From: Fusarium oxysporum f. sp. lycopersici 4287
Lineage: Eukaryota > Ascomycota > Sordariomycetes > Hypocreales > Nectriaceae
Assembly: GCF_000149955.1 (NCBI RefSeq)
Contig: NC_030987.1
Span: 2,323,236-2,387,235, forward strand
DNA: 64,000 nucleotides
Reading direction: 5' to 3'
Under the pieces are notes generated by a model. It worked only from the letters and a program-made list of their open reading frames with translations, was not told where the DNA came from and ran no database searches. How positions within the stretch are numbered: position 1 is the first letter of the stretch; each line of letters begins with the position of its first letter. Made by a program: the position numbers and the translations under genes. This document shows, piece after piece, positions 11,944 to 24,367 of the stretch.

Positions 11944-13411
11944 TTAGGCCCATCCCAAGAACATCAGGACACTTCCAATACTGACAGAAGCCAGGACGAG
12001 ATCCACTCGGGGGAGACTAGCAGCATCCTCACTCTTGGTAGGCTGAGCTGCAGTTGCTGATGATGTCTCTGATGAGGATGTTGGTGTACTCTGAATTTTG
12101 GACTCATTCTTTTTCATGGCAGCCCAGTCTGTGCTGCGGACAACCTTGACATCATCGCCCTTGAGCGGCGCAGGAGCATCACTTAGCAGCAGGCCCTGGA
12201 CAGCTTCAAGAGCACACATTTGCTGCCCAAGACCGGGATTTCCATCAAAACCCGAGTTATACCATCGCATACCACACTCACGGCCAGACTTCCCTCCTGT
12301 GCATGTTTGGACAGCAGCCTTGGCCGATGGGAGGAGATGAGCATGGACATGCTCCTTCAAAGCGGGCTGCATCTGAATAGACAGGTACATGAAGCGTGAT
12401 AGATAACCCTTAAAGGTGGACATGTCGTCGTTACATGTGTTGACAGTCTCGCAGGCAGCTTCGTACATGACGTTGGTCGCGTTGGGAAACGGCGAAAAGA
12501 ACCAATCGGTGCCCTCTAGGAGACGCTTTGAGCGGTCGACCCATTCTGGCTTCTCAGTGTAGTTGGCGAGAACCGCCGCGCCATAAAGATATATACCGCT
12601 GGTGTAAGTAAAAGAATGGTATGTTGTCTTCTGGCAGTTGTCTTCTACACTGGCGCCGTCATAAACGTGATAATTGCGGTGATCGATGAAGCCCACTTCC
12701 CAGGACCAGTCCCAGATTTTAAGAGCCCAGTCGAGATATTTGTTATCGCCAGTGATACGAGCTAAACGTGCAGCGAGTTGGAAGAAACCGCCATTGCTGA
12801 CCGAGTTTTTGTATGTCATGCCATTCGGGTTACTTGGGTAGATCTGCCACAAGAGGCCGCCACCACAAGCTGTTGTATTCCATCGACCCACAAGCTCGTT
12901 GAATACGTTGATGCTGATATCGAGCCACGATGGGAGGTCCTTGTTGGGCTGAGGGAAGTTTCGCTCAGCAGCGGAGAGGACGGCTGAGCCCCAGAAGAAG
13001 AGATCATCGTTACCCTCCTCGTCGGCATGCTCTGCAGGCATGTAGTCCTTACCAGTGCCGAGATTTGTAGGCCCCAGAAGAGCCTGGATGACCACATCGT
13101 TGTAACTGTAATCTCCGGTAAGGTGGTAGTAGTCGAGCATCACACCCCATAGGGCACCAGCTACCCACCAGTAGTATGGATCTTGAAGGTCGCCAAGATC
13201 TTTGGGTACTGATGATGTGTTGCCGCTGTAGTACTTCATGGCATCGAAGGCGAGGGTGCCTGCCACATCTCGGATCGAATCTGAAATGGTTAGTGAACCG
13301 GAACACCACTTGACTGTAGGACATACCTGGATTTGCAGTGTCAAGTGAACTGGGAGGCGTTTTGGTAGCAATGGCTACAGAAGCCAAACTGGCCAAGGCG
13401 AAGAACTTCAT
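11944..13411 (-). CDS. GH76 mannan endo-1,6-alpha-mannosidase-like wall protein (Dfg5/Dcw1 type)
   Basis: Two exons, 13411-13327 and 13280-11944, encode 473 residues. A signal peptide (MKFFALASLASVAIA) is followed by the GH76 (alpha/alpha)6 domain; the paired acidic residues are seen in EEGNDDLFFWG, preceded by DPYYWWVAGALWG. Several NxT/NxS sites are present. A Ser/Thr-rich stretch and a final hydrophobic segment (VDLVLASVSIGSVLMFLGWA) fit a GPI anchor. Yeast Dfg5 and Dcw1 are thought to transfer GPI proteins to wall glucan. The 46-nt phase-1 intron lies just after the signal peptide region. Family call is firm; the exact substrate is inferred. Confidence 0.92.
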
Positions 13412-16400
13412 AATGTGTCTATTGTCGATGATGGGTATGGTGTATGGTGTCTATGTGAGTATGCTTAAGATTCTTGATCGCTCAGCGATAGTCTTCTCCT
13501 GGAAGATTGATTCAAGTCTTTTTTGGTGCTGGCAGTAAGTTGATAGTTTTCATAGGTCCGATAATGAGTGTAAGTTCAAGGCAGTTAATGGCAAGCGATA
13601 TGGAATGAGCGTCTTATTATTCGAGAAAGAGCGAGGCGTTCAAGTCAAACAAATCAAGCTACCACAAGGTACGAGAGAAAATCAGGCGTAAAAGTTGAGC
13701 ACGCCTTCGGGGGCATGAAAAGTAAGATAAGAAGAAATAACAAACGAAGGAGGGGCCACCGAAAGATAAAAATACAATCACAGCTGAGAAGGAACGGGAA
13801 TACGAGAACGCAATGAGCTAAAGCTGAAGCTCCAAAGACGTTCGTTCTTTTCAGGCTGGACCGGGCTAGTCCAAAACGTTGATAGACGACGGGGGCTACG
13901 GAGTAGTCTAGGTATTAATACATGATACCCTTGCTTGGCGGACTGTTTTCAGAGTTAGACACACAGGGAGGATATCCTGAGGAACGAATGACGAATCGTG
14001 CTGGGTTCATGCGTAGACTAAGACTTTAGCTGATGAGCCTCAGACAAAGTCAACCGTTGAATGATGACCTCTACATTCTATGGAGAATGGGTTACCGAGC
14101 TCTCCCCGCAGACGGACATGACAAGGAACACAACCCCTGAAGGCCCTGCTCTCGGCGATCAGCCGTTGATTGTGGCCAGTAGAACATGCTATCATCTTGG
14201 TGTTACAGATACAAAGAACCGGCTGTTTCGACTGGCCGCGCGGGTAGAAGATTGCCAGTCACCAAACCAGAGTTTTTGTTTCCCAGGAATATGAATCTAG
14301 TGCAAGGTACTGTAGGATCCAGGGGTAAAGGCCACTAAACCTTAGCTGACAGATACCTCTGCGGAGGAGATTGGTGGGCGTCAAAAGTTGGAGGAAGAGG
14401 CTTGGCGCCACTATGTTCATGCCCTGACTAGAGGACTTCGGGGATTATCGAAAGGCATTGAAGGTTGATGCTCTTCTGGGAGACCAGGCGAAATAGGACC
14501 GGTTCTTCTAGAAAGTGATGTTCTCTGCTGCGTAACCACGCATCATCCAAACTCGAGCAACACAAACTCAATATCCTTGCCCATCAACTGTGCATTAACG
14601 TTACGGTCCTCATCTCCACTCCCCCACCCCCAGCAACCTTTCTTTTCCCAGCCCTTGCATGGGCTTTTGCAAAAATGATCGTCTCAAAGCCTGACTCACT
14701 GACGAAATGCGATGCTCAAAAAAGGAGATCTTTGAAACACGAAACAACGCTGGACGGTTCTCTCGTCTGATCTTGATTGCAGCGTTTCCGACTTTGCCGT
14801 GTTATCATGCGGCACTTTTTTCAACTCAGACACGTGGAAATTCTTGAAAGTCGCATTCTTAGAGGACTCGAAGGAAAAGCAACTGTAAAGTCAGCCTAGG
14901 TCTGTGCATTGTTTACGAGATTCGGGTCGGTTCCGACGTTGGAAGAAGCTTGAGGCCAAGCTTCTTGTCTTACATGTGGAGATGCAGGCGGAATTTAAGA
15001 TCTTTACACTCTTGGTGGCCGCAGAAAACTCAGGACTTCATTCCTAAGTGATAAAAATATCTAGGTAGATTTAAAAGATCTCAAGAAAATTCAGCATAAA
15101 CCTGGCGGGCTCTTGTACATATTTATTTCTGTCCCCTGGTTTAGCATCTCAAGTCTTCTGACAACCCAAGGGCACTCTTTTGTAGGTTTTGTTGGACGAG
15201 AGCACTGTTTCCCATGTCTCGGCACCTTGAAATTGCTAAAATGCAGTCTTCGTATGGTTATGAAGCTACCGGAGCGTGGCCGGATGTTGTCTTCCTTTTG
15301 AGCCTCCTTGCAAGCCCGTCAGCAGTATTAATTAGCTGTCTCGCTGTGCCACAGTCTTATCTTAGTGAGACCACCTCCGGTGTAGTTCTGGATCAGGTCT
15401 CAGAACCAGGGACCGGCCGCTCCTAACTCAGATCAAGTTATTCTAAATTTATTGAGCCCGAGAGGCATAGTTTTGGGCGTCCACAAGCTCGCTCTCTCCT
15501 TCAGATGATACCATTGTTGGCTGAAAACATTAATGAGTAAGGCATACTCTTGCGGCCACGTATAAACACGAGATACTACAGCGCGTCGGCCTTTACGATT
15601 CAAGACACGGCTGGTCGCCATGTCTCTTAAACATCTTATCCCTTCTCTCCGCCATTTCCCGTTCTTCGCCTCCATTCCCAGTGCCGCGTAAGCATCAAGA
15701 AATGCATGTGTTGAAAATTAATAGTAAACACAAAATAACAGCATCAAAAAAAACGCATCTGAATATTTCGACGGAGTTATACAATTGTGTTCATACTTAT
15801 GGATTTCTGGAGCATCCAGTTGCTCGTGAATGACAGATCGCTATACAATAAACAGCCAAATCTCGCAGGGCTGAGAGAATGGCTGGTTTAGTTGTAGTCT
15901 GCACCGAGAAGTGGAAGGAAGGAATATCACAGCTTCCCTCTTTGCCAACAAATCTCAACGCAAGGTCCGGGCCGCTGAGCTTAAATTAACCGACACGTGG
16001 CCGAAAGAGGAAATCGCCAAAACCAACCTCAAGTTGGTGACATGAGAACATGAGCAAAAGGATACAATTCCGATGATGAATGGAGCTTCTTCAGAGTCGT
16101 TGTGCCATTTCAAGCAAGCTCGCTTAAAATTTGGACCAGATGTTAGCGAGCTTAGCCGAGATACGAGCGCGATATTTGCTGTTTGCTACCGGTAAATGAA
16201 CCGTGACACAGAATATTAGAAGGAACGGAATGAGCACAACAGAAAACAAACAATAGTGAGATTGAGTCAAAAATGGCGTGAGAAAGAGCGAGAGAAAGGG
16301 AAGACGGTAAGATAAGAAGCACTGCCCCCTTCTCACAGGCACGGGGCAGCCAGCAATGCTGTTCATTGTGTAACCAGTTCACCATGAAAGTTCAAGACGT

Positions 16401-16576
16401 GATATCTCAACACTTCTGCAGCGCAACTGGAATTTGCAAAAGACAGAACCCAACTACTAACTCGTGTCTATTTTGTCATGCCAAAAACGTCTCCGTAAGT
16501 GCAAAATTGAATACGTGATTCATCGTTGAAGTTTCATGTAATAGAATACGTTTGGAACGCAAAAATGAAACTGTAA
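13412..16576. other. Gene-poor region upstream of the GH76 gene
   Basis: About 3.2 kb with only short, unsupported open frames on both strands. I see no coding pattern, RNA gene or transposon. The first few hundred bases should be the GH76 promoter and leader. Confidence 0.4.
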
Positions 16577-16680
16577 CGACACAGGCAGGATTTGAACCTA
16601 CGAACGCGAACGTAATAGATGTCTAGAACCTCTTGGAGGCCCGTTCAAGTCTATCGCCTTAACCACTCGGCCACTGTGCC
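16577..16680 (-). tRNA. tRNA-Ser (anticodon TGA) with intron
   Basis: The sequence begins GGCACAG and ends CTGTGTC plus discriminator G. It has a GTGGCCGAGTGGTTAAGGC D arm and a long serine-type variable arm (TACGTTCGCGTTCGTA) before GGTTCAAATCC. The anticodon stem ATAGA/TCTAT is interrupted after position 37 by a 23-nt intron, giving loop CTTGAAA and anticodon TGA (reads UCA). A TTTT run follows. Confidence 0.92.
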
Positions 16681-17870
16681 TTGTTTTGTTGATGGAGGTG
16701 GAATCAACTATTCTTGATAATGAGGCATTTTCCGTGCGTCTGTGCTGAAAGTGGATACTCTCATCTTAAGCACGAAATCTCCACAATTCTCTGAACCTTA
16801 AACCCAATGTAGAAGTCCAAGAATTGAGATCGCAATTGCACATTTCCATTATACAGTGATGTGACTGTCACTCTGAATTTTCGATAGCATTGCTTGCTAG
16901 AAGCCTCTGAGAATAGGTCTTCTGACTTCTTCGGTCACTTCTTCATCGATGCTGTTCTTCAGAAGCAAGGATCTTTCTTGAAAAAAGCTTATGCCGATAC
17001 TGGCCATAGTCGGCTTGTCCACACCACCTGAGACACACGAAAGTTCAACCACATCAACAACTTTCAACTCGTCAATGTTGTTCCAAAAGTCACCAATGAG
17101 CTTCACTCAAGCTGATTATCAAGAGAACTTGTAAGAATGTGCGAATGTTGTCATTTCGGCACGCGTCACGGCCGGCCGGGATTCCGGGACCCGGAAAAGT
17201 GGAGCTTACTTTTACAGTCGTGAGAGCATCCGGCCGTACATGAAGGACGGGACTAGGACAGAACTCTTTTCTTCCCTTTGAAGATTTCTAACTTAGCATT
17301 TCCGCACCCGGTTCCACTGAAATTTCAAACTCAACTCTCCATAGTCGAACATGGCCCTCGCCTGATGATAACATCCCGAAAAAGCAGCTCTAATTCACCT
17401 AACGCGATTCCTGTAAATGCCTTTATACGAATGCAGGAGGCCACTTGCTACATAAATAGACAGTGTTCCCCGCGATATGCCTTAGCCTTGCTCTGAGGAT
17501 TTTCCATATTTTGGCCCTGTCATGTAATGGTCACCCGATGTCATTGTGTCGAATAGACTTCTGTTGGAAACACCCAGATATGCATGAACCAGCATCTACC
17601 ATCGGCTACAGGATAGTATCAAAACATAAACCCAATACTTCGAGGAATCAGAACCTCCTGAATCCATCGCCATACCGTTACTCAACAGACCTTAGGCTGG
17701 TCTTGGGACAATATTACTCTGGCTCGTCAAGTTCGCTATCATTTTTGGGTAATCTTAGCTAATATGAGAGCATGATGTATTAAATATGATCAAAATTCAA
17801 CAAAGAAAATTGCTCGCTTGCTCCCGAAACCCATCATAAATCGTGTTCTCATTAATAAACGGACCAATTC
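16681..17870. other. Intergenic between tRNA-Ser and the small secreted-protein gene
   Basis: No supported gene; only short open frames without recognisable features. Confidence 0.35.
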
Positions 17871-18619
17871 TTAAAGAGTCCAACCAACCACCAAAGTGCA
17901 ACAAGCAGCAAGTAAAGCGGCCTTGAAGGAGACGTCCAAACTTGCTCCAGCGTTATCGCCATTTGTAGCTATCGGCATGGACACAAAGTCCGTCGGCGTA
18001 CTCGAAACTGCAGTAACAGGGTCCGGGTCATGGGGCAGTTCGCCCATTGTCAGGACACCCCCATTCTACTTCGCTGCCGGAATAAGTTGATGTCCATGTC
18101 ACTTCGGTTGGACCTGTGTGCACGCCATCGTTATAGCCCTCGTTGAAACTAGAGTATCCGGAACAAGTGGCCCTTGTCGTGCCTTGTAGGTTGCACTCTA
18201 GATTTGCGGTGCTGCACCATGTTAGCATTGGTATGTCGTAGGTACACAGAGAACATACAGTCTTGAGGTGTGCGTGCCATGGAACCGAACAGTATCAGGG
18301 CCTTCGACTAAAACGAAAGGGAACTCAAGGGATAAATCACACTCTGGAGGGTCTGAGTCGTCTGTATCTGGACAGAATATTGTGTATGTTGTTTCCTTAG
18401 CTTCCGCATCCTGGTGTGTGTTAGCAATCATGATGGAGTTTGCAAAGAATGTCGACTCACGCTTGAGATGACGCTACCGCGCACAAGAGACCACGAGTCT
18501 TCGTCGTAATAGGGCAGATAAATAGGCGCTGTCGTTACAGCAGGCGGTTCCTCAATAGCATATGCGAAGCTATTCACAGCCAACAACGCCAGCCAAATTG
18601 ACTTGGAGCGTGGGGACAT
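17871..18619 (-). pseudogene. Small secreted GPI-type protein, frame broken at a G run
   Basis: Exons 18619-18461, 18410-18259 and 18211 onward. A signal peptide is followed by a ~150-residue secreted domain with motifs TIFCPD, LECNL and TCSGYSS. As sequenced, the frame ends at a TGA at 18028-18030. Shifting by one base at a run of five G (18058-18062) instead continues through GVLTMGELP and a Pro/Thr-rich stretch. It ends in a hydrophobic tail (KAALLAACCTLVV) typical of a GPI signal, with stop at 17871-17873. So either the assembly has one G too many or this allele is a recent null. It belongs to the same family as the gene at 22422-23154: the second intron here and the only intron there have the same phase and the same distance to a Cys. 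Function unknown; the cell surface is the likely site. Confidence 0.65.
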
Positions 18620-19760
18620 GATTTGACTAGCTCGTCGCGCAGGGATAAAAAGAGTTTGTAGAGGCCAGTCTAGCCAATCAGAGCTTGTGGAAATGCAGGG
18701 CGATGATCGCGGTTGCAAAGATGCGCGCGCAAACAAGGGTTATCGTCAAGGTATGCGCAGACAAGTCAAGACAAGAATTAGTCGAGCGCGAAATGATGAC
18801 CTTTTTAAAAGCTCCTTTTCTCAAGAAACCGGGATGGGAGGGGCCAAAGGCCAGCCAAGCATCAGCGGAGAGTGCCAAGGTCTGGGCGGCCGAGGTTGAG
18901 GTTGTGAGCTAAGAGATGGTGATGAAATTTGGGTATGAGTAAAATGTCGACGAAACAGGAGAACGTTAGAAGAACTGGATATAAAAAGAACGAAACATTT
19001 GAATTAGAAACGATGACATTTTGATATATTCATCCGGAAATCGGCTACAAGAAATGTCAGACGGACAAATTTATCATGACACGCCAAGACTGAGCTTTGT
19101 CTGGAATCCGATGCCAAGACGGACGCTGAGTGCCAAGAATGACCCAATTTTGTGGCATCCCAGCAAACGTTGCATTCGACCAATATCAAATTCTACACCA
19201 GTACTGTAAATGGAAACTATTTATCGAGCTTAAATCTCGAAAATCACCCAGAAAACACATCGGGAGTTTCTATATTATGAAAGGATACTGTCATATGGCT
19301 AAAGTCTGCTGTTGCGGCCGCTAACCTTTAATTTCGTCCTAATACTGATGCAAGGTTGCCGGCAGATCGAATATGGTATTTCCGGGCAATCTTTCATGTA
19401 TGAAGATGCAGAACCAAAATTGTTTTCTAGTATCTATTGGGGATAAGTGATACCAAGTTTGTGATTGATATCCAACAACTCTCAGCTGAAAGTTACCCTC
19501 AGCCTGTCCGACAGCATCGCAATTTGTCAAGCCCCCATGCAACAATAGCCGTCATATCAAGGGTTGAAGTTCGACTGCCCAGAAACAAAGTAGGGGAACG
19601 GCTCAGATGTTGGGAGCCTAATGCTGTGCGACAGATGTACGATCTATTACTGAGGGGCGGAGTACTGTCTCACCAAGTGGCGTGTTATTTCCACGTACTT
19701 GTAGGTACAATAACTACAAGCGACGAATAAGGATAGCATCAATAATTTAGTTTTTTCTTT
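18620..19760. other. Upstream of the broken GPI-type gene; no gene seen
   Basis: Only short open frames on both strands; nothing recognised. Confidence 0.35.
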
Positions 19761-20130
19761 TTATAAACGCGAGCATGAACTACTGGCGGTGGGGATCGAG
19801 CTGTACAAGTTTTCGCCGCCCACCTCAACGTGACGAACCCTACTGAAGCCGTCATGCTAATGATGCATTTAGGCACAGGCAAGGGGCTCGCCGTCCTTGA
19901 TCTTCCTGGCACCGTACTTCTTGAGACGGATAGCCTAGATGGCAATGAAGCCAGATGTGTCTTGAGGAGTCTAGTCCATGTCCAGAGTATCCATGCTGCT
20001 CTCATCCGCAGAGTAGAGGTTAGAGGTCTCGCTGGAACGTCCAACGATACACGCGCAGCTTGTAGGCGACAAGGTTCACTTTGCCCTCGACTTGGCGCTG
20101 TGAGAACTTGATAGCATGCTCAACGAGCTC
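19761..20130 (-). pseudogene. Possible decayed coding fragment, unidentified
   Basis: On the minus strand, 20130-20050 reads as a well-behaved codon series (ELVEHAIKFSQRQ...). After a frame change the reading continues to 19761. That second stretch carries four internal stops, at 19971-19973, 19935-19937, 19869-19871 and 19857-19859. All four lie in the same frame and are TAG or TAA, each one C-to-T step from CAG or CAA. This is the pattern expected after repeat-induced point mutation, but the sample is small. I do not recognise the protein, and no matching copy lies in this window. Confidence 0.3.
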
Positions 20131-22421
20131 ACGCTCAGGGCTGAATTACATGCCTCTTACAAGAGTGAGATTACGGCGCTATATGGGAGAGTGTGTGAGG
20201 ATAACTGACCGTTGTAAATGGCGGCTGACCAGTCTTGAGACAGACGGTCGCGGATTGATCAAACCTTGGAGTCGAAGGCCATTCCTTCAAGGTCGATGGT
20301 GTCACTGGGAGCGCCCCTGTCGATTAAATCCATTGAGACCTGAAGGTCTATTCGGAGATTTATTCATTCGACGATGGTTATGGCCGTTATTGGAAGGTCT
20401 CAACCCCAGTTTGGGTTGTTGTTAGGTTAGAGGATCCGATATCTACGCCTATGCTGCTACACAAGAAAGACTAGTATTGGATTTATGTGTTACCTTCCTA
20501 CAACGGAACCAGAACTCAGCCTTTTGGGTCAAGTTTCAGGGACTCTGTGGTTCGGCAGGCAAAGGGTCCAGAAATACCTACAGTTGCCTCGTGTGCCGCT
20601 GCGAAAACGGTGCAGCACACGAGCCCGTGTTTGCTGCCCAGACCTTTGAATGACATTGTGTTTTTCTCTATTGCAGCAGAAGAGGGTATTGAAGGAACAC
20701 TCATTTGGCCACTTAAAGGCGGCCTGATGGCAGCCTTGATGGAAGTAGGGCAAAGTGATGATCAACAACTCGACTATCACAACATCGATTGCTTAATACC
20801 AAACGCAGAGCTCGATTCTTATTGAAGGCTTTAGTAAAAAGTTTCTTGAACTTGATACGAGTAGCAAGAACTTCAAGTTTCTTCTTCTTATTGATCCTGC
20901 TCTCCTTCTTGCCTGGCGGAAGGTCGATGACTTACGGTTTGTCCTTTATCAAGGCAATATGCCTGGTGTTAGGACACAGAGAATCCCAAGGTTATGTAGA
21001 GAATGTCATTTTCCTAGTATCATGAATGTTTGACAGACAGCATTTGAGCATGTCTATGTTGCCTTCTAGTGACAGTAATTTCGCATTGTCTTGAGTTGAG
21101 AAGGGAAGGGACAGCATTCACCTAGATCAGCTCCTAGCGCTATCTCGTATATCGATGATGTCCCTCCCAAAACACTGAGTTTTGTGATTATTCCTTTTGC
21201 TGCACGAAAATACCCTAGAGTAGTTTGTTCGTTTGGGCCATTGTCTTTTGTACAGCTACAAGATTAACATCCAGGCACCAATAGTTCTGGATCCAGATCT
21301 CTGTCTCATGTCATGTAGTTGCTTTGTGCCTCGCTGAGCTCAATGCCTCCTCTCCCATTGACACAAACGACCCATTTCAAGGACCATATAAATGTATAAT
21401 GGTGTTTGATCTATCAAATTTTCAACTCAATACCGCTATAGTGGCGCTCCGGTGCCCTATAGAACCAAACAGGCCCATCGCCTCAAGGGTATCTTCACAA
21501 TCTTCCTTGAGTGAAACATCTCTACGACAACTTCAATATCAGGATACTTGAATGGTACGAGAGTCTGCTTCGCATTGACGAAGAAAGTTCACAGATGTCA
21601 CCCAGTGGCTGTGGAGCTTTCTGTTTCTCACTGCTACAAGGTTAGCCATGCTACAGTTCCTTTCAGAAAATAAGTCAAAACTTCAGGCAACATCTTAAAG
21701 ATTGTAGGTTTTAAACTGGTCTATCACTAATTTAAAGAGGTGATTTGATCTGGAGAAAATGTTAGGCAGCCTCACAAGGATGACTCTTAGCGAGAGGCTC
21801 TAATTGCACTTCGCCTGTTCCTTGACTCTTATCAACATCATGGGTCTCGTTCAAGAGCTAGGATCTAGCAGTGGTCTAACAGGCGCCACCCCCGTAAAAC
21901 TAACTCGATTCAATCAATGCTTCACCAGAAGGATCAATAGTCCCAACGGCTTTGTCAATGACAGACGCCATTTCTACGCCAAATACGAAAGTAAGCTTCC
22001 CCCACAATATCTCATCTGGGTGTCACTGACACAGTCATTGACTTCAATATATTTAACTTTTCTCTATTGAACATCACCCGTGCATCTTCTCCAATTTTCT
22101 CCCGCCCTACGAGGCCCGAGTGGGTGGTACCAAGGCGGATACTCGGAACATGGGCCGTTTTAATCTCCATTCTAAGTCCGAAATAAGGCATCGGAGTGTT
22201 TGATTCGAGCATAGCGCTGTCGTTAAGCAGCCGCCGAAGGATTCAATCAATCAAAGGAACCGGTGAGTCTCTAACGCTTTGAAACTAGTTGAATAGGGGA
22301 GGCTCTTTTTTCTTAAAGTCTCCGTGCATCGTCGTTTTCTTTAGTCGACCGTCGTTCGTTCAGCATTCAACCCAATACACTCATTCATTTGCTGCACAGT
22401 CACTCTTTAACAATACTCACA
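20131..22421. other. Intergenic, no gene seen
   Basis: About 2.3 kb with weak open frames only. The last ~150 bp before 22422 are pyrimidine-rich, as usual for a fungal 5' leader. Confidence 0.35.
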
Positions 22422-23154
22422 ATGGCTCGATCTCTTGCTCTTCTTGCTGGTGCCCTCGCCACTGTGGCGGCCCAGACAACCACCGTTGAATTCCTCCTCC
22501 CCATGTTCGATCCTCAGCCTCTCGATGGCTCTGTTGTTGCCGTGAAGGGCGGCGCGACTACTCTTGCTATCCACTGCCCTGATGCGAAGGCGACAAACTG
22601 CGGCCTTGCCGGCACCAGCACCATTGTCGGTGGCCCCTCTACCATTGAGTACTCTTACACCATGCATCCTGAGGTTGATGGATTCGATGGCGGTGAAATG
22701 TAAGCATCATATGCACAAGTTTCGTGACTTCAATGCCTGACAAATCACCAGTAAGCAAAACATGGGTTGCGTCCTGGACCCCAAGAAGGATGTCGCTACC
22801 TGTTCCGTCCACCAAGTTGCAGTCCTCTCTGGTATCACCGATGTCACATCCATGACTGATAGTGTGAGTGGCTATAAGTCGCTTCTCATGCCCATCACTG
22901 TTACCGCTGGCGTCAACAAGCTCAACGGCAACGACGATGCTTCCGCTACCGAGGCCGCTGGCTCTGAGGCTACTTCTGCCGATAAGCCCAAGGACACTGG
23001 TGCCAAGGCCACTGATGCTGCCGACGCTACTACTGCTTCTTCTGATGCTGCTGCCACTCCTGTGAGCTCCGACAATGCCGCTGGTCCTATGATTACCCAG
23101 AATGCCATTCTGGCTGCGGCTGCTGTTGTTGGTGGTGCTGCTATGTTGTTGTAG
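22422..23154 (+). CDS. Small secreted GPI-anchored protein
   Basis: Two exons, 22422-22699 and 22752-23154, encode 226 residues. The signal peptide (MARSLALLAGALATVAAQ) leads into a ~120-residue domain with AIHCPD, GCVLDP and ATCSV. A ~60-residue Ala/Thr/Ser/Asp-rich linker follows, then a C-terminal hydrophobic tail (ILAAAAVVGGAAMLL) with small residues before it, fitting a GPI anchor. The 52-nt intron is phase 2, six residues upstream of the Cys in NMGC. The homologue at 17871-18619 has an intron at the equivalent place and phase. I know no function for this family; it is probably a plasma-membrane or wall protein. Confidence 0.8.
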
Positions 23155-23620
23155 ATGTGATCATGTGGTTTGGACAAGGGGTTTGTAGTGATGATGCCTA
23201 ATTAAACATTTATTGATTCGGGGCCAAATTATGAATGACATGCAATGTCAATCTAGTGACAATCGATCGACGAAGTAAGGTTTCGGTAATCAGCGCCACG
23301 CTATAACACTATTAACATTAGCTCCATCCTGGCAGCCAGCCACGCATGTCACGTATTGGACAATGGATACTGAGGATGGCACATGTTGAGTCACGGTTGA
23401 TCAGCTTGAACGTAGTATGAGCCTCTTGGTATTTGGGCTAAAACAGCAACACTTCCAAATGGTAACAATAAGACTGAGTCTACCAATAACCGCCATGATT
23501 AAAGCAAGCATTATGCATAACATCTCACTAAAGAAATGAGCAATCTGTGAGCAACACGGGGATGCAAAAAGACAAAAAGCAAAGGGTATCACGTATGCGT
23601 ACGAGATGTTCAAGGTCAAC
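23155..23620. other. Convergent 3' intergenic region
   Basis: Lies between the stop codons of the GPI-type gene and the MscL-type gene. Nothing else seen. Confidence 0.4.
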
Positions 23621-24367
23621 TCAGTTGCGGTCCTCTCGTCCATCAAGCCAACTGGTACACTGGATGCAGCGAATAGACTAGATAGTGTCAGTCGCAAGCC
23701 CATCTTGAGATTCGACCGTCTCACCTTTTCGTTGATGCGCTGTCTGCAGTACTTGCACTTCTTTGTGTGCTTGATGATGGGTTCGGATGAAGCAAGCTGC
23801 CACAAGTGCGCGAGTCCATAGAGAGCGATGCCCAGCACAAGAAAGGATATCATTTGGCCAACAAAAGATCTATCAGCTGTGAGTTTGGATATCCCGAAGA
23901 CTTTGACAATGCCTTACCCATATGCTAGGACAACGGCACCGTCCTCTTGCGCCTGATGAAGGGTGTTGTAGCCGGTTGTCTTATTGTAGTTGGGTCCTTT
24001 TTGCAGAACGGCAAACTTCTCCTCCATGTTTCTGTTGAGCGGGAGGAGAATCGAGATAGGTGGCATCAATACATCGCTCACGAAAGACTTTACTAGGTCT
24101 GTGAAAGCGGCTGCAAGACTATCCAGTGTGTTAGTCGCCTTCACCGCAAGTTCAGGAGACTTCATACATCAAACCAACGGCGATCTTGAGGATATCATCT
24201 TGAAACGCAAAGTCGACGAAGCCTTCCCAGAAGCGCTTAACTCTCTTGTGGCCTCGGCCAAGCAGGGACTCTGACTCTCCCGAGCCAGACTCCTCATCGT
24301 GAGATCTGCCGGGCATGATGCGATAGTTTGGACGTGACGTTCTCCAAAGGCCAGACAGCCAGGACAT
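23621..24367 (-). CDS. MscL-type mechanosensitive channel with C-terminal zinc-ribbon motif
   Basis: Four exons, 24367-24168, 24118-23918, 23869-23725 and 23677-23621, encode 200 residues. After a polar N-terminus comes the MscL pattern: FWEGFVDFAFQDDILKIAVG, then LILAAAFTDLVKSFVSDVLMPPIS (first membrane helix). A periplasmic-type loop with NRNMEEKFAVL follows, then a second helix (MISFLVLGIALYGLAHL). The tail has Cys172-x2-Cys175-x10-Cys186-x2-Cys189, a zinc-ribbon-like pair; the last exon (18 residues) supplies the second CxxC. All three introns keep the frame. MscL opens under membrane tension in bacteria; in fungi the location and role are less clear. An alternative start at Met18 (24316) would shorten it to 183 residues. 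Confidence 0.85.

Noticed and set aside
13412..17870. Hidden genes or a transposon in the gene-poor stretch
   Set aside because: No long frame, terminal repeats, integrase or transposase motifs could be seen; only a tRNA-Ser gene is supported.
20487..20825. 112-codon open frame on the plus strand
   Set aside because: No recognisable motif, no supporting splice sites and a competing frame on the other strand over the same bases.
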